Assembly: GCF_042687825.1 (NCBI RefSeq)
Contig: NZ_JBHUQE010000011.1
Location: 1 to 64,000 of the forward strand
Source: Sedimentitalea sp042687825
GTDB taxonomy: Bacteria; Pseudomonadota; Alphaproteobacteria; Rhodobacterales; Rhodobacteraceae
Direction of reading: 5' to 3'
Length of the DNA stretch: 64,000 nt
Numbering within the stretch: the first letter of the stretch is position 1; every line of letters starts with the position of its first letter. Both the position numbers and the translations under genes were made by a program. The notes under the pieces were generated by a model. The model made no database searches, was not told the DNA's origin, and saw only the letters and a list, made by a program, of their open reading frames with translations. Shown piece after piece: positions 26,327-35,491 of this stretch.

Positions 26327-27988
26327 ATGCTGCAATTCGACCTCTGGAAGAAGGTGCTGATCTGGCTGACCTGCGCGGTTGGCCTGTGGTTGGCCCTGCC
26401 CAACATGTTCTACAATCGCGTGGAACAGCACAACGATGCCCTGGCAGCGATCGAACTGGGGGGCGAAACCTCGGAACTGACTGCGCAGGCGGGCAGCTGG
26501 CCCGACTGGCTGCCGTCGGCGCTGGTCAATCTGGGGCTGGATCTGCGCGGCGGCGCGCATCTGCTGGCCGAGGTGCAGGTCGAGGACGTCTATGAAAGCC
26601 GCATGGCGGCGATGTGGCCGGAAATCCGCGACGCCCTGCGCCCCGAGCGGGCCACCATCGGCACGATCCGCCTGCAACCCTCGGCCGGGCAGGAGATTCG
26701 CATCCGCATCAGCCAGCCCGAGGGCATGGCGCGGGCGCTGGAGGTGGTGCGCGGCCTTGCCCGCCCGATCCAGACACTGACCGGCGCCGGCTCGACCGAT
26801 ATCGAGGTGCGCGGCGAAGGCGACATCATCGTCGTCACCTTGTCCGAGGCGGAAAAGCTGGCCAGTAACGACCGCACGGTGCGCCAGTCGCTGGAGATCA
26901 TCCGCCGCCGCATCGACGAGGTCGGCACCCGCGAGCCGACGATCCAGCGCCAGGGCGAGGACCGCATCCTGATCCAGGTGCCCGGTATCGGCAGCGCCTC
27001 CGAGTTGAAGGAGATCATCGGCACCACGGCGCAACTGACCTTTAACCCGGTGGTCGCGCGTGGCAGCGACGGCAACGCCAATCCCGGCGTCGGCAACAAG
27101 ATCGTGCCTTCGGTGGAAGACGAGGGCGTGTTCTATACGCTCGAAGCCGCGCCGGTGGTGACAGGCGAGGAACTGGTCGACGCCCAGCCTGCCTTTGACC
27201 AGAACGGCCGCCCGGCGGTGAATTTCCGGTTCAACACGTCGGGTGCGCGCAAGTTCGGCGATTATACGGCGGAAAACATCGGCAGCCCCTTTGCCATCGT
27301 GCTGGATGACGAGGTGATCAGCGCGCCGGTGATCCAGAGCCACATTCCCGGCGGTTCGGGCATCATCACCGGCAATTTTACCGTCGAGGAAAGCACCAAT
27401 CTGGCGGTGCTGCTGCGCGCCGGTGCCCTGCCGGCGGGGCTGGCGTTTCTCGAAGAACGCACCATCGGCCCGGAGCTGGGGCAGGACAGCATCGAGGCCG
27501 GGCGCATCGCGACCGTGGTCGCCTTTGTCGCGGTACTGGCCTTCATGGCGCTCAGCTACGGCCTGTTCGGCCTGTTCGCCAATGTCGCGCTGATTCTCAA
27601 TATCGGCTTGATATTCGGCCTGCTCAGCCTGATCGGTGCAACGCTGACGCTGCCCGGTATTGCCGGTATCGTCCTGACCGTGGGCATGGCGGTGGATGCG
27701 AATGTGCTGGTTTTCGAACGCATCCGCGAAGAGCTGAAAACCTCGCGCGGGCCGGCACGAGCTATCGAACAGGGCTATGAAAAGGCGCTGAGTGCCATTC
27801 TGGACGCCAACATCACCACCTTCATCACGGCGGTGATCCTGTTCGCCATGGGTTCAGGGCCGGTGCGGGGCTTTGCCATCACGCTGGGCCTGGGCATCAT
27901 GACTTCCGTTTTTACTGCCATATTCGTCACACGGCTGATGATCGTCATGTGGTTCGAACGCCGCCGCCCCAAAACGATCGAGGTCTGA
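26327..27988 (+). CDS. secD: Protein-export membrane protein SecD
   Basis: The 553-residue protein has TM1 at about residues 7-25, the P1 head/base domains (LGLDLRGGAHLLAEV, then RRRIDEVGTREPTIQRQGEDRILIQVPG) and five C-terminal helices with the DxxG-type GIVLTVGMAVDANVLVFERIREE motif. SecD uses the proton gradient with SecF to pull exported proteins across the inner membrane. The intact frame and immediate secF gene (1-bp gap) show a normal operon. Confidence 0.97.
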   Translation: MLQFDLWKKVLIWLTCAVGLWLALPNMFYNRVEQHNDALAAIELGGETSELTAQAGSWPDWLPSALVNLGLDLRGGAHLLAEVQVEDVYESRMAAMWPEIRDALRPERATIGTIRLQPSAGQEIRIRISQPEGMARALEVVRGLARPIQTLTGAGSTDIEVRGEGDIIVVTLSEAEKLASNDRTVRQSLEIIRRRIDEVGTREPTIQRQGEDRILIQVPGIGSASELKEIIGTTAQLTFNPVVARGSDGNANPGVGNKIVPSVEDEGVFYTLEAAPVVTGEELVDAQPAFDQNGRPAVNFRFNTSGARKFGDYTAENIGSPFAIVLDDEVISAPVIQSHIPGGSGIITGNFTVEESTNLAVLLRAGALPAGLAFLEERTIGPELGQDSIEAGRIATVVAFVAVLAFMALSYGLFGLFANVALILNIGLIFGLLSLIGATLTLPGIAGIVLTVGMAVDANVLVFERIREELKTSRGPARAIEQGYEKALSAILDANITTFITAVILFAMGSGPVRGFAITLGLGIMTSVFTAIFVTRLMIVMWFERRRPKTIEV

Positions 27989-27989
27989 C

Positions 27990-28958
27990 ATGCGTCTGAA
28001 ACTGGTTCCCCAGGAAACCGCCTTTGACTTCTTTGGCCGTTGGAAGCTGTGGCTGGGCCTGTCCGCCCTGCTGGTGATCGTCGGGTTTGCCTCTTTCCTG
28101 ATCCAGGGTCTGAACTATGGCATCGATTTTCGCGGCGGCACGACGATCCGCACCGAAAGCGTGCAGCCCGTTGACGTGGCGGCCTATCGCGGCGCGCTGG
28201 CGCCGCTGGAACTGGGCGATGTTCTGATCAGCGAAGTCTTTGACCCGACCTTTACCGAAGATCAGAACGTCGCGATGGTCCGCATCCAGGCGCAGGCCGA
28301 CGAAGAGGCCGTGACGGCGGCCAAGATCGCGCAGGTGCATGACGCCCTGCGGGACGTGGCGCCCGACATCCGCTTTGTGTCGGTCGAATCGGTCGGTCCG
28401 AAAGTCTCTGGCGAATTGATCCAGACCGCCATCCTGGCGGTGGCGCTGGCGATCAGCGCGGTGCTGGTCTATATCTGGCTGCGCTTTGAATGGCAGTTCG
28501 CCCTGGGTGCGGTGGCGGCGCTGGTGCATGACGTGGCGCTGACCATCGGGATTTTCTCGGAATTGCAGATCAAGTTCGACCTGGCGATCATCGCCGCCCT
28601 GCTGACCATCGTCGGCTATTCGTTGAACGACACCGTGGTGGTATTCGACCGGGTGCGCGAGAACTTGCGAAAATACAAGAAAAAGACCTTGGCCGAAGTT
28701 CTGAACCTGTCGATCAACGAAACCCTCAGCCGCACGTTCATGACCTCTGTCACGACGCTGCTGGCGTTGATCGCCCTGTTCGTTCTGGGCGGCGATGTCA
28801 TCCGCGGATTTGTTTTCGCGATGATCTGGGGCGTGATCGTCGGCACCTATTCCTCGATCTTCGTGGCCTCGACCATCCTGCTGTATCTGGGGGTCAAGCG
28901 CGACTGGACCAAACCCGACAACACCACCGGAAATCAGTTCGCCAACATTGATGCCTGA
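27990..28958 (+). CDS. secF: Protein-export membrane protein SecF
   Basis: The 322-residue partner of SecD: TM1 at about residues 23-42, the conserved GIDFRGGT motif, a short periplasmic loop, then five helices including IVGYSLNDTVVVFDRVRENL and the TSVTTLLALIALF stretch. It overlaps the next gene by 8 bp. Confidence 0.97.
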   Translation: MRLKLVPQETAFDFFGRWKLWLGLSALLVIVGFASFLIQGLNYGIDFRGGTTIRTESVQPVDVAAYRGALAPLELGDVLISEVFDPTFTEDQNVAMVRIQAQADEEAVTAAKIAQVHDALRDVAPDIRFVSVESVGPKVSGELIQTAILAVALAISAVLVYIWLRFEWQFALGAVAALVHDVALTIGIFSELQIKFDLAIIAALLTIVGYSLNDTVVVFDRVRENLRKYKKKTLAEVLNLSINETLSRTFMTSVTTLLALIALFVLGGDVIRGFVFAMIWGVIVGTYSSIFVASTILLYLGVKRDWTKPDNTTGNQFANIDA

Positions 28959-29706
28959 TGCCCTTGTCCCGGTCCTGGCGCTGCCGGGGCTGGGTTGGCT
29001 GATTGCCGCGGCCTTGTTGGCGGGGATCGTGCGTGGATTTGCCGGTTTTGGCGGCGCATTGATCTATCTGCCGGTGGCAGCGCAGTTCGTGCCGCCGCTC
29101 TGGGCCGTTGTGACGGTGGTGACGCTGGAACTGTTTGGTCCGCTGGCGATCGTGCCCAGCGCCCTGAAACAGGCGCATCGGCGCGACCTGCTTCTGCTTT
29201 CGGGCGGATCGCTCTGCCTGATCCCGGTGGGGCTGGCGACGCTGGCGGTCGTGTCTGCCGATGCCTTTCGCTATGTCCTTTCGACGGTTTGCCTGCTTCT
29301 GGTCGTGTGCCTTCTGCTGGGGCTGCGCTATCGCGGCGCGCTGCGGCCGCCCCTGATCGCAGGGGTTGGCGGGGCCTCGGGGTTTCTGGGCGGGTTGCTG
29401 GGGGTGCCGGGACCGCCGGTGGTGCTGTTTTACATGGCCAGCGCACTGCCGGTTCAGGTGGTGCGGGCCAATGTCCTGCTGTATCTGGTGCTCTTCGATT
29501 TCCAGCTTCTGGCGATCATCGGTCTGCGCGGAGACCTGGATCTGACGCCGCTTCTGCTGGGCGGGTTGCTGGCGGTGCCGGGACTTTTGGGAAACCTGAT
29601 CGGCGCGGCGGTTTTCAATCCTGACCGCAGTGCGCTATATCGTGTTGCAGCCTGCGCTATCGTGGCGCTGTCGGCGATACTGGGATTGCCCCTCTGGGAC
29701 CAATGA
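28951..29706 (+). CDS. TSUP (TauE/SafE) family transporter
   Basis: A 251-residue protein of about eight membrane helices with the TSUP repeat motif: GIVRGFAGFGGALIYLP in the first half and GGASGFLGGLLGVPGPPVV in the second. The family exports small sulfur-containing or organic anions (sulfite, sulfoacetate and others); the substrate is not predictable. The ATG at 28951 overlaps secF, so co-transcription with secDF is likely. A TTG one codon earlier is less plausible. Confidence 0.85.
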   Translation: MPDALVPVLALPGLGWLIAAALLAGIVRGFAGFGGALIYLPVAAQFVPPLWAVVTVVTLELFGPLAIVPSALKQAHRRDLLLLSGGSLCLIPVGLATLAVVSADAFRYVLSTVCLLLVVCLLLGLRYRGALRPPLIAGVGGASGFLGGLLGVPGPPVVLFYMASALPVQVVRANVLLYLVLFDFQLLAIIGLRGDLDLTPLLLGGLLAVPGLLGNLIGAAVFNPDRSALYRVAACAIVALSAILGLPLWDQ

Positions 29707-29718
29707 ACGGAGACGATC

Positions 29719-30072
29719 ATGCGCCTGAACGAAGTCAGCTATACCGATGCCCAGCCGGTCGAGGGATATGGCCCCGGATTCTTTCGCATCGGTGGGCAGA
29801 TTCATTATGGCGCGGTGCTGTCCGGACCCGCCGGCACTGGCCGATGGGGGGGATATGAAGATGTGGCCGCCCTGTTGCAACTGGCCGACCGGGTGGATGT
29901 GGTCTTTGTCGGCACCGGCGCCGAGATCAGCCATCTGCCCTCGGTGTTTCGGGCCGCCCTTGAGGAGGCGGGCATGGGGGTCGAGGTGATGAACTCGCCG
30001 GCCGCCTGCCGGACCTACAACGTGCTCTTGTCCGAAGGCCGCCGCGTTGCCTTGGCGCTGTTGCCGGTCTGA
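29719..30072 (+). CDS. Mth938-domain protein
   Basis: A 117-residue protein of the Mth938/NDUFAF3-like family: EGYGPGFFRIGGQIHYGAVL, VDVVFVGTGAEI and the end SPAACRTYNVLLSEGRRVALALLP. The human relative helps assemble respiratory complex I; bacterial members are uncharacterised and often lie next to secDF, as here. Single domain, complete. Confidence 0.85.
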   Translation: MRLNEVSYTDAQPVEGYGPGFFRIGGQIHYGAVLSGPAGTGRWGGYEDVAALLQLADRVDVVFVGTGAEISHLPSVFRAALEEAGMGVEVMNSPAACRTYNVLLSEGRRVALALLPV

Positions 30073-30171
30073 GGCCTGCGCCGGGGCGTCCGGAGTTTTC
30101 GTGGCAGACGCCGCCACCCCACGGCAAAAGCAGGCTTTTGCCCCCGCCCGTGTTGCGATAAGCGGGGCCGC

Positions 30172-30786
30172 ATGACCCTGACCGTCACCGATCTGTCCAT
30201 TGCGCGCGGTGGTGTTCCCGTACTGGAGCGCCTGAGCTTTGATCTGCCGCCCGGACAGGCGCTGATCCTGCGCGGGCCGAATGGCATCGGCAAAACGACG
30301 CTGCTGCGCACCATCGCCGGCCTGCAGCCGGCGCTGTCCGGCCGGATCATTGGGGCTGATGAGACCATTGCCTATGCCGGTCATTCCGATGGCATCAAGC
30401 CGACGCTCAGCGTCACCGAAAACCTGCGGTTCTGGGCCAGCGTCTTCGGCGCCACCAGCATCGGGCCGGCGCTGGACGCCTTTGAATTGAACGATCTGGC
30501 CGACCGTCATGCCGGCAACCTTTCGGCCGGACAGAAACGCCGGCTGGGCCTGTCGCGGCTGCTGGTGACCGGGCGGCCGATCTGGGTGCTGGACGAGCCA
30601 ACCGTGTCGCTGGACGTCGCGGCCGTGGCGATGTTCGCCGCGGCGGTGCAGGCCCATCTGGCGCAGGGCGGCAGCGCGCTGATCGCCACCCATATCGACC
30701 TGGGCCTGAAGGCAAACGTGCTGGATGTCGGCCCGTTCAAGGCCCGGCCCCGCGCGGTCGAGGATTTCGACGGAGATTTCCTGTGA
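30172..30786 (+). CDS. ccmA: Haem exporter ATP-binding protein CcmA
   Basis: The 204-residue ABC ATPase has Walker A GPNGIGKTT, signature LSAGQKRR and Walker B PIWVLDEPTVSLD. With CcmB and CcmC it drives release of holo-CcmE during c-type cytochrome maturation. The start of ccmB overlaps its stop by 4 bp. Confidence 0.95.
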   Translation: MTLTVTDLSIARGGVPVLERLSFDLPPGQALILRGPNGIGKTTLLRTIAGLQPALSGRIIGADETIAYAGHSDGIKPTLSVTENLRFWASVFGATSIGPALDAFELNDLADRHAGNLSAGQKRRLGLSRLLVTGRPIWVLDEPTVSLDVAAVAMFAAAVQAHLAQGGSALIATHIDLGLKANVLDVGPFKARPRAVEDFDGDFL

Positions 30787-31439
30787 TCGCCCTGTTGATG
30801 CGTGACCTCAGGCTGGCCTTTCGCGCCGGCGGCGGTTTTGGCCTGGGCCTGGCGTTCTTTCTGATCGTCACGGTGCTGGTGCCGTTCAGTGTCGGGCCGC
30901 AGTCGTCGCTGCTGGCGACCATCGCGCCGGGGGTGCTGTGGCTGGGGGCCTTGCTGGCCTGCCTGCTGTCGCTGGATCGGCTGTTGGCGCTGGATTGGGA
31001 GGACGGGTCGCTGGACCTGCTGGCGACCGCGCCGTTGCCGCTGGAATCAGTGGTCACGATCAAGGCTCTGGCGCATTGGATCACCACCAGTCTGCCGCTG
31101 GTTCTGGCGGCGCCGGTTCTGGGGGTTCTGCTGAACCTGCCGGTGCCGGGCTATTCCTGGCTGCTGGTCTCGCTGCTGCTCGGTACCCCGGCCCTGTCGG
31201 TGATCGGCACGTTCGGCGCGGCCCTGACCGTGGGCCTGAAACGCGGTGGCCTGTTGCTGTCGCTGCTGGTGCTGCCGCTCTACGTGCCGACGCTGATTTT
31301 TGGCGCCGAGGTGGCGCGGCGCGGCGCCATCGGCATGGACACCGCGACCCCGCTCATGATGCTGGGCGGTATCACCGCCGGCGTCATCGCGCTTTTGCCC
31401 TTTGCCAGTGCAGCGGTGCTGCGCGTCAACCTGCGGTGA
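30783..31439 (+). CDS. ccmB: Haem exporter permease CcmB
   Basis: A 218-residue protein with six hydrophobic helices and the conserved LDRLLALDWEDGSLDLL and PVLGVLLNLP segments. It forms the CcmAB transporter. Its stop codon TGA lies inside the palindrome proposed to regulate ccmC. Confidence 0.95.
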   Translation: MIALLMRDLRLAFRAGGGFGLGLAFFLIVTVLVPFSVGPQSSLLATIAPGVLWLGALLACLLSLDRLLALDWEDGSLDLLATAPLPLESVVTIKALAHWITTSLPLVLAAPVLGVLLNLPVPGYSWLLVSLLLGTPALSVIGTFGAALTVGLKRGGLLLSLLVLPLYVPTLIFGAEVARRGAIGMDTATPLMMLGGITAGVIALLPFASAAVLRVNLR

Positions 31440-31478
31440 CCTAGGTCAATTGAGATCGCACCCGACTCGGACTAGATA
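31437..31478 (+). promoter_or_regulatory. Candidate CRP/FNR-type site and promoter for ccmC
   Basis: A perfect 12-bp palindrome TGAC-CTAG-GTCA (31437-31448), flanked as GTGAC-N4-GTCAA, resembles the FNR/Dnr operator TTGAC-N4-GTCAA. It abuts a good sigma-70 promoter TTGAGA-N17-TAGATA (31450-31455 and 31473-31478). With a start point about 7 bp after the -10 element, the palindrome is centred near -42, the class II activator position. That start point coincides with the ccmC ATG at 31485, and no ribosome-binding site is visible, so the transcript may be leaderless. Confidence 0.5.
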
Positions 31479-31484
31479 CATGCC

Positions 31485-32237
31485 ATGACGATAGCAGCCA
31501 AAGCCAACGCTCTCTGGGAATACGCCAATCCCAAGAAATTCCTGGCCACCTCGGAACGGGTGCAGCCGTTCTTTTGGATCACTGCCGTGGTCTGCCTGGC
31601 CGTCGGACTGGTCTGGGGCTTTTTCTTTACCCCGGACGACTACCGCCAGGGCTCGACCGTCAAGATCATCTATCTGCATGTGCCCGCGGCGCTGATGGCG
31701 ATCAACATCTGGTTCATGATGCTGGTGACCTCGCTGGTCTGGCTTGTGCGGCGGCACCATGTCAGCGCACTGGCGGCGCGCGCTGCCGCCCCCGTGGGCG
31801 TGGTGATGACGCTGATCGCGCTGGCCACCGGGGCGATCTGGGGACAGCCGATGTGGGGCACCTGGTGGGCCTGGGATCCGCGCCTGACCTCGTTCCTGAT
31901 CCTGTTCCTGTTCTACCTCGGCTATATCGCCCTATGGGAGGCGATCGAGAACCCGGACACTGCCGCCGATCTGACGGCGGTGCTGTGTCTGGTCGGCTCG
32001 GTCTTTGCGGTGCTCAGCCGCTATGCGGTGAATTTCTGGAACCAGGGCCTGCATCAGGGCGCGTCGCTGTCGCTGGACAAGGAGGAGAACGTCGCCGACG
32101 TTTTCTGGGTGCCGCTGCTGGTCTGCATCGCCGGGTTCGTGCTGTTGTTCGTGGCGCTGGTGCTGTATCGCACCGGCACGGAAATCCGCGCCCGCCGGAT
32201 CAAGGCACTGCTGGCGCGTGAAAGGGTGGGGGGCTGA
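31485..32237 (+). CDS. ccmC: Haem-handling membrane protein CcmC
   Basis: A 250-residue protein with six helices and the tryptophan-rich haem-binding loop (ATGAIWGQPMWGTWWAWDPRLT), with conserved histidines flanking it in the periplasmic loops (YLHVPAA and the NQGLHQGASL region). CcmC loads haem onto CcmE. No ribosome-binding site precedes the ATG, consistent with a leaderless start from the promoter at 31437-31478. It overlaps ccmD by 1 bp (TGATG). Confidence 0.95.
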   Translation: MTIAAKANALWEYANPKKFLATSERVQPFFWITAVVCLAVGLVWGFFFTPDDYRQGSTVKIIYLHVPAALMAINIWFMMLVTSLVWLVRRHHVSALAARAAAPVGVVMTLIALATGAIWGQPMWGTWWAWDPRLTSFLILFLFYLGYIALWEAIENPDTAADLTAVLCLVGSVFAVLSRYAVNFWNQGLHQGASLSLDKEENVADVFWVPLLVCIAGFVLLFVALVLYRTGTEIRARRIKALLARERVGG

Positions 32238-32392
32238 TGCCGGATCTGGGAAAATACGGGGATACGGTGATGTCGGCCTATGCCGCGTCGATCCTGCTGC
32301 TGGTGTTGCTGGTTCTGGTCAGCCTGTGGCGCGGCCGCCGGGTGCGGGCCGAAATGAAACGCATCGAGGAACGGATGTCGAACAATGGCTAG
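32237..32392 (+). CDS. ccmD: Haem exporter small subunit CcmD
   Basis: A 51-residue protein: MPDLGKYGDTVMSAYAAS, one membrane helix (ILLLVLLVLVSLW) and a basic cytoplasmic tail (RGRRVRAEMKRIEERM). This is the classic CcmD pattern (aromatic N-terminus, single helix, Arg-rich tail); CcmD stabilises the CcmABC-CcmE complex. It starts in the ccmC stop codon and its last codons overlap the ccmG start. Confidence 0.9.
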   Translation: MPDLGKYGDTVMSAYAASILLLVLLVLVSLWRGRRVRAEMKRIEERMSNNG

Positions 32393-32936
32393 GATTTCGC
32401 CCCTGATGATCGCACCGCCGGCGATCTTTGCCGCTTTTGTGGCGCTGGCCGCGGTCGGCATGTTCCGCCCGGACAAGGACAATCTGCCGTCGAAATTCAT
32501 CGGCCAGCCGGCGCCGCCGGTGCCCGAGGCCGCCTTGCCAGGATACCCCGGACTGACCCGCGCGGACCTGACTGCCGGCCAGGTGACAGTGATCAATTTC
32601 TGGGCCAGCTGGTGCCCGCCCTGCCGGGCGGAACACCCGACGCTGCTGCAATTGCAACGTGACGGCATCGCTGTCTACGGGGTGAATTTCAAAGACAAGG
32701 AAGACCAGGCCCGGGCTTACCTGCAAGATGAAGGCAACCCGTTTTTGGGCATCGGTTTCGATCCCAACGGCCGCAATGCCATCGAATGGGGCGTGACCGC
32801 CCCGCCCGAAACCTTCATCATCGCCGGAGACGGCACCGTGCTGTACAAATTCATCGGTCCGCTGGTCGGCAGCGATCTCGACCAGCGCTTTCTGCCGGAG
32901 CTGAAAAAGGCACTGGACGCCAACGCCGCCAACTGA
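32385..32936 (+). CDS. ccmG: Thiol:disulfide oxidoreductase CcmG/DsbE
   Basis: A 183-residue membrane-tethered thioredoxin (anchor about residues 8-26) with active site WCPPC at about residues 80-84, the GVNFKDKEDQA segment and the cis-Pro region TAPPETFII, all typical of CcmG. It keeps apocytochrome c cysteines reduced for haem attachment. The genes ccmE, ccmF, ccmH and ccmI are not in the window. Confidence 0.95.
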   Translation: MARISPLMIAPPAIFAAFVALAAVGMFRPDKDNLPSKFIGQPAPPVPEAALPGYPGLTRADLTAGQVTVINFWASWCPPCRAEHPTLLQLQRDGIAVYGVNFKDKEDQARAYLQDEGNPFLGIGFDPNGRNAIEWGVTAPPETFIIAGDGTVLYKFIGPLVGSDLDQRFLPELKKALDANAAN

Positions 32937-33029
32937 CGCAACGCGCCAGAGTGTAGTTTCGCGGTTTCAGCGATGGTGTCACGGAGGCAGGCGTTCAGCG
33001 GTGAAACCCGATGGCGGCACGGTACTTTT

Positions 33030-33213
33030 GGAGAGGGCTCTGCTCTACCAAACGGGCGACGCATTCATCCCGTGGAGCCAGTATGCCAGCCGGGGTCTAT
33101 GAGCAGACCTGTCCACCGGCCCACAGGACCAGGCACCGGCCGGCCTTATTCAAAGCTCTCAAGCGCCCTGGCTCGCTAACAATCTGGTTCGATCTCAAGA
33201 TGCGCTGGGATGC
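33030..33213 (+). mobile_element. 5' fragment of an IS5-family insertion sequence
   Basis: The left part looks like an IS5-family end (GGAGAGGGCTCTGC at 33030, similar to the GGAGAGGGCTCTGTTG ends of IS427-group elements). It is followed by a frame whose residues ALKRPGSLTIWFDLKMRWDA match the N-terminus of IS5-type transposases. Similarity stops at about 33213, where DnaE2-like sequence begins. The DDE domain and right end are absent, so it is a dead fragment. Confidence 0.65.
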
Positions 33214-33896
33214 CAACCGTTGGAAGCGGTGGAGCGACAAAGGCGTCTTGGTGCCGATCGAGAACGCCACGATGGAGGACCGTCCCGTCATCTGCCGGGA
33301 CAAGGACGATTTCGACGCCCTGGGCATTCTCAAGGTCGGTGTCCTGTCCCCGGGCATGCCGACCTGCATCCGCACGGCGTTCGACCTGATCGGCCAGCAC
33401 CATCAGACCGTCTACAGCCTGGCCACCCTGCCCCCGAGGGCCAGGCGCAGATCGTGCGCCCCGTCTGCATCAATGCCCGTTTCTGGGACGACGTGATGGA
33501 ACCGGGCGGGCGCGGCGGGCTGGCGCTGCGGCTGGGGGGCCGTCAGATCAAGGGGCTGAGCGAAGAGGACGCGGCCTGGCTGACAGCGGCGCGCGGCAAC
33601 GGCTATGCCGAGGCGGCCGATATCTGGCGCCGCGCCGGGCTGGTGACGGCGGTGATCGAGCCGTTGACCGAGGCGGATGTCTTTGCCGCGCAGGGGCTCA
33701 ACCGGCGCCAGGCATTGTGGCTGGCCAAGGCGCTGACCGGCACCCGGCCGCCGCCGCTGTTTGCCCGCGATATCGAGGGCGAGGCGATCGCCGAACCGGC
33801 GGCGCATCTGCCGCAGATGAGCCTGGGCGAGGATTACGTTGCGCTGCGCCTGTCGCTGCGGGCGCCGCGCGCGGGATCATGGGCGGTTTTCTCCGA
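33214..33896 (+). pseudogene. dnaE2: Relic of error-prone DNA polymerase DnaE2 (ImuC)
   Basis: Two DnaE2 pieces are joined out of frame. The first (about 33240-33433) reads LVPIENATMEDRPVICRDKD, then DALGILKV and CIRTAFDLIGQHH, the palm-region stretch that in intact DnaE2 reads DKDDxDALGILKVDVLALGMLTC. The second (about 33434-33896, another frame) reads EGQAQIV, RPVCINARFWDDVMEP, LRLGGRQIKGLSEEDA, YAEAADIWRRAGL and LGEDYVALRLSLRA, from the C-terminal third. The PHP domain, catalytic core, some 250 residues between the pieces, about 10 residues after QIV, and the last ~80 residues are missing. It is fused upstream to an IS5 fragment. DnaE2 works with ImuA/ImuB in SOS mutagenesis; this copy cannot. 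Confidence 0.8.
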
Positions 33897-33973
33897 AACG
33901 AGGCCGGAAAACCGGTTCACCCCGCTGAACGCAAGGGGTAGAAGGCGACACCCGAAACCGCCGGAGCAATCCC

Positions 33974-35491
33974 ATGTCAGCCCCCAAACCTGTTGTATTG
34001 TGCATCCTTGACGGCTGGGGGCTCTCCAAGGACAGAACGGCGAATGCACCGCTTTTGGCCGACACGCCGGCCTTTGATGCGATCATGCAGGCCGGGCCAC
34101 AGGCCAAGTTGATCACCCATGGGCCGGATGTGGGCCTGCCCAGTGGCCAGATGGGCAATTCCGAGGTGGGCCATACCAATATCGGCGCCGGCCGCGTCGT
34201 CGCCATGGATCTGGGTCAGATTGACCTGGCCATCGAGGATGGCAGTTTTTTCGAGAAGCCGGCGCTGCAGGCCTTTATCGCAAAGCTGCAGGACAGTGGC
34301 GGCACCGCGCATCTGATGGGGCTGGTCTCGGATGGCGGTGTGCACGGCCATATCGATCACATTATCGCCGCCGCCCGGGCGGTGACGCAGGCCGGCGTGC
34401 CGGTGGCGCTGCACGCGGTGACCGACGGGCGCGACGTGGCGCCGAAATCCGCCTATGGCTATCTTGGCGACCTGGCCGAGCGGCTGCCCGAGGGCGCCCG
34501 CATCGCCACCGTCACCGGCCGCTATTTCGCCATGGACCGCGACAACCGCTGGGGCCGGGTCAGCGAGGCCTATGCGGCGATGGTCCACGGCCGGGGACGG
34601 CCCGTCCGGGACGCCCATGACGCGGTGACCCATGCCTACAACCAGAGCGAAACCGACGAATTCATCGGTGCTTCGGTGGTCCAGGGTTATTCCGGGGCCC
34701 GGGATGGCGACGGATTCTTCTGCCTGAATTTCCGCGCCGACCGCGCCCGCGAAATCCTGCGGGCCATCGGCGAGCCCGGCTTTGACGCCTTTGACACCGG
34801 CCGGCGGCCGGACTGGGCGGCGCTGCTGGGCATGGTCGAGTATTCGGACGACCACAACGCCTATCTGGAAACGGTGTTTCCGTCGCGCGCTCTGGCCAAC
34901 ACGCTGGGGGTCTGGGTCGCCAAGCATGGGCTGCGCCAGTTCCGGCTGGCCGAGACCGAGAAATACCCGCATGTCACGTTCTTCCTGAATGGCGGTCGCG
35001 AGGATCCGGAACCGGGCGAAGACCGTCATATGCCGAAATCTCCCGATGTGGCGACGTATGATCTGCAACCGGAAATGTCGTCGGGCGACGTCACCGACCG
35101 GTTCGTGCAAGCGATCGAACAGGGGTACGATCTGATCGTGGTCAATTATGCCAACCCCGACATGGTCGGACATAGCGGCGATCTGGCCGCTGCGATCAAG
35201 GCCTGCGAGGCGGTGGATCAGGGGCTGGCACGGGTGATCGCGGCCCTGCGCGCCGCCGGTGGCGCGATGCTGGTCACCGCGGATCACGGCAATTGCGAAA
35301 TGATGATCGACCCGGAAACCGGCGGGCCGCATACGGCGCATACGCTGAACCCGGTGCCGGTGGTTCTGGTCGGCGGACCCGATGGCGCGCGGCTGCGCGA
35401 CGGCCGGCTGGCGGATCTCGCACCGACCATCCTGGAGCTGATGGAATTGCCGAAACCGCCGGAAATGACAGGTGAAAGCCTGCTTGCATGA
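33974..35491 (+). CDS. gpmI: 2,3-bisphosphoglycerate-independent phosphoglycerate mutase
   Basis: The 505-residue enzyme has the alkaline-phosphatase-like metal and phosphoserine motifs: CILDGWGLSKD at the N-terminus, GQMGNSEVGHTNIGAGRVV with the phospho-accepting Ser, HAVTDGRDVAPKSA, and the C-terminal metal ligands NYANPDMVGHSGD and TADHGNCEMM. It interconverts 3- and 2-phosphoglycerate in glycolysis/gluconeogenesis. It overlaps the EnvC-like gene by 4 bp. Confidence 0.97.
   Translation: MSAPKPVVLCILDGWGLSKDRTANAPLLADTPAFDAIMQAGPQAKLITHGPDVGLPSGQMGNSEVGHTNIGAGRVVAMDLGQIDLAIEDGSFFEKPALQAFIAKLQDSGGTAHLMGLVSDGGVHGHIDHIIAAARAVTQAGVPVALHAVTDGRDVAPKSAYGYLGDLAERLPEGARIATVTGRYFAMDRDNRWGRVSEAYAAMVHGRGRPVRDAHDAVTHAYNQSETDEFIGASVVQGYSGARDGDGFFCLNFRADRAREILRAIGEPGFDAFDTGRRPDWAALLGMVEYSDDHNAYLETVFPSRALANTLGVWVAKHGLRQFRLAETEKYPHVTFFLNGGREDPEPGEDRHMPKSPDVATYDLQPEMSSGDVTDRFVQAIEQGYDLIVVNYANPDMVGHSGDLAAAIKACEAVDQGLARVIAALRAAGGAMLVTADHGNCEMMIDPETGGPHTAHTLNPVPVVLVGGPDGARLRDGRLADLAPTILELMELPKPPEMTGESLLA

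Noticed and set aside
33974..34030. The dnaE2 relic continuing as a fusion into gpmI
   Set aside because: The relic frame differs from the gpmI frame, and gpmI has its own start giving the normal family N-terminus.
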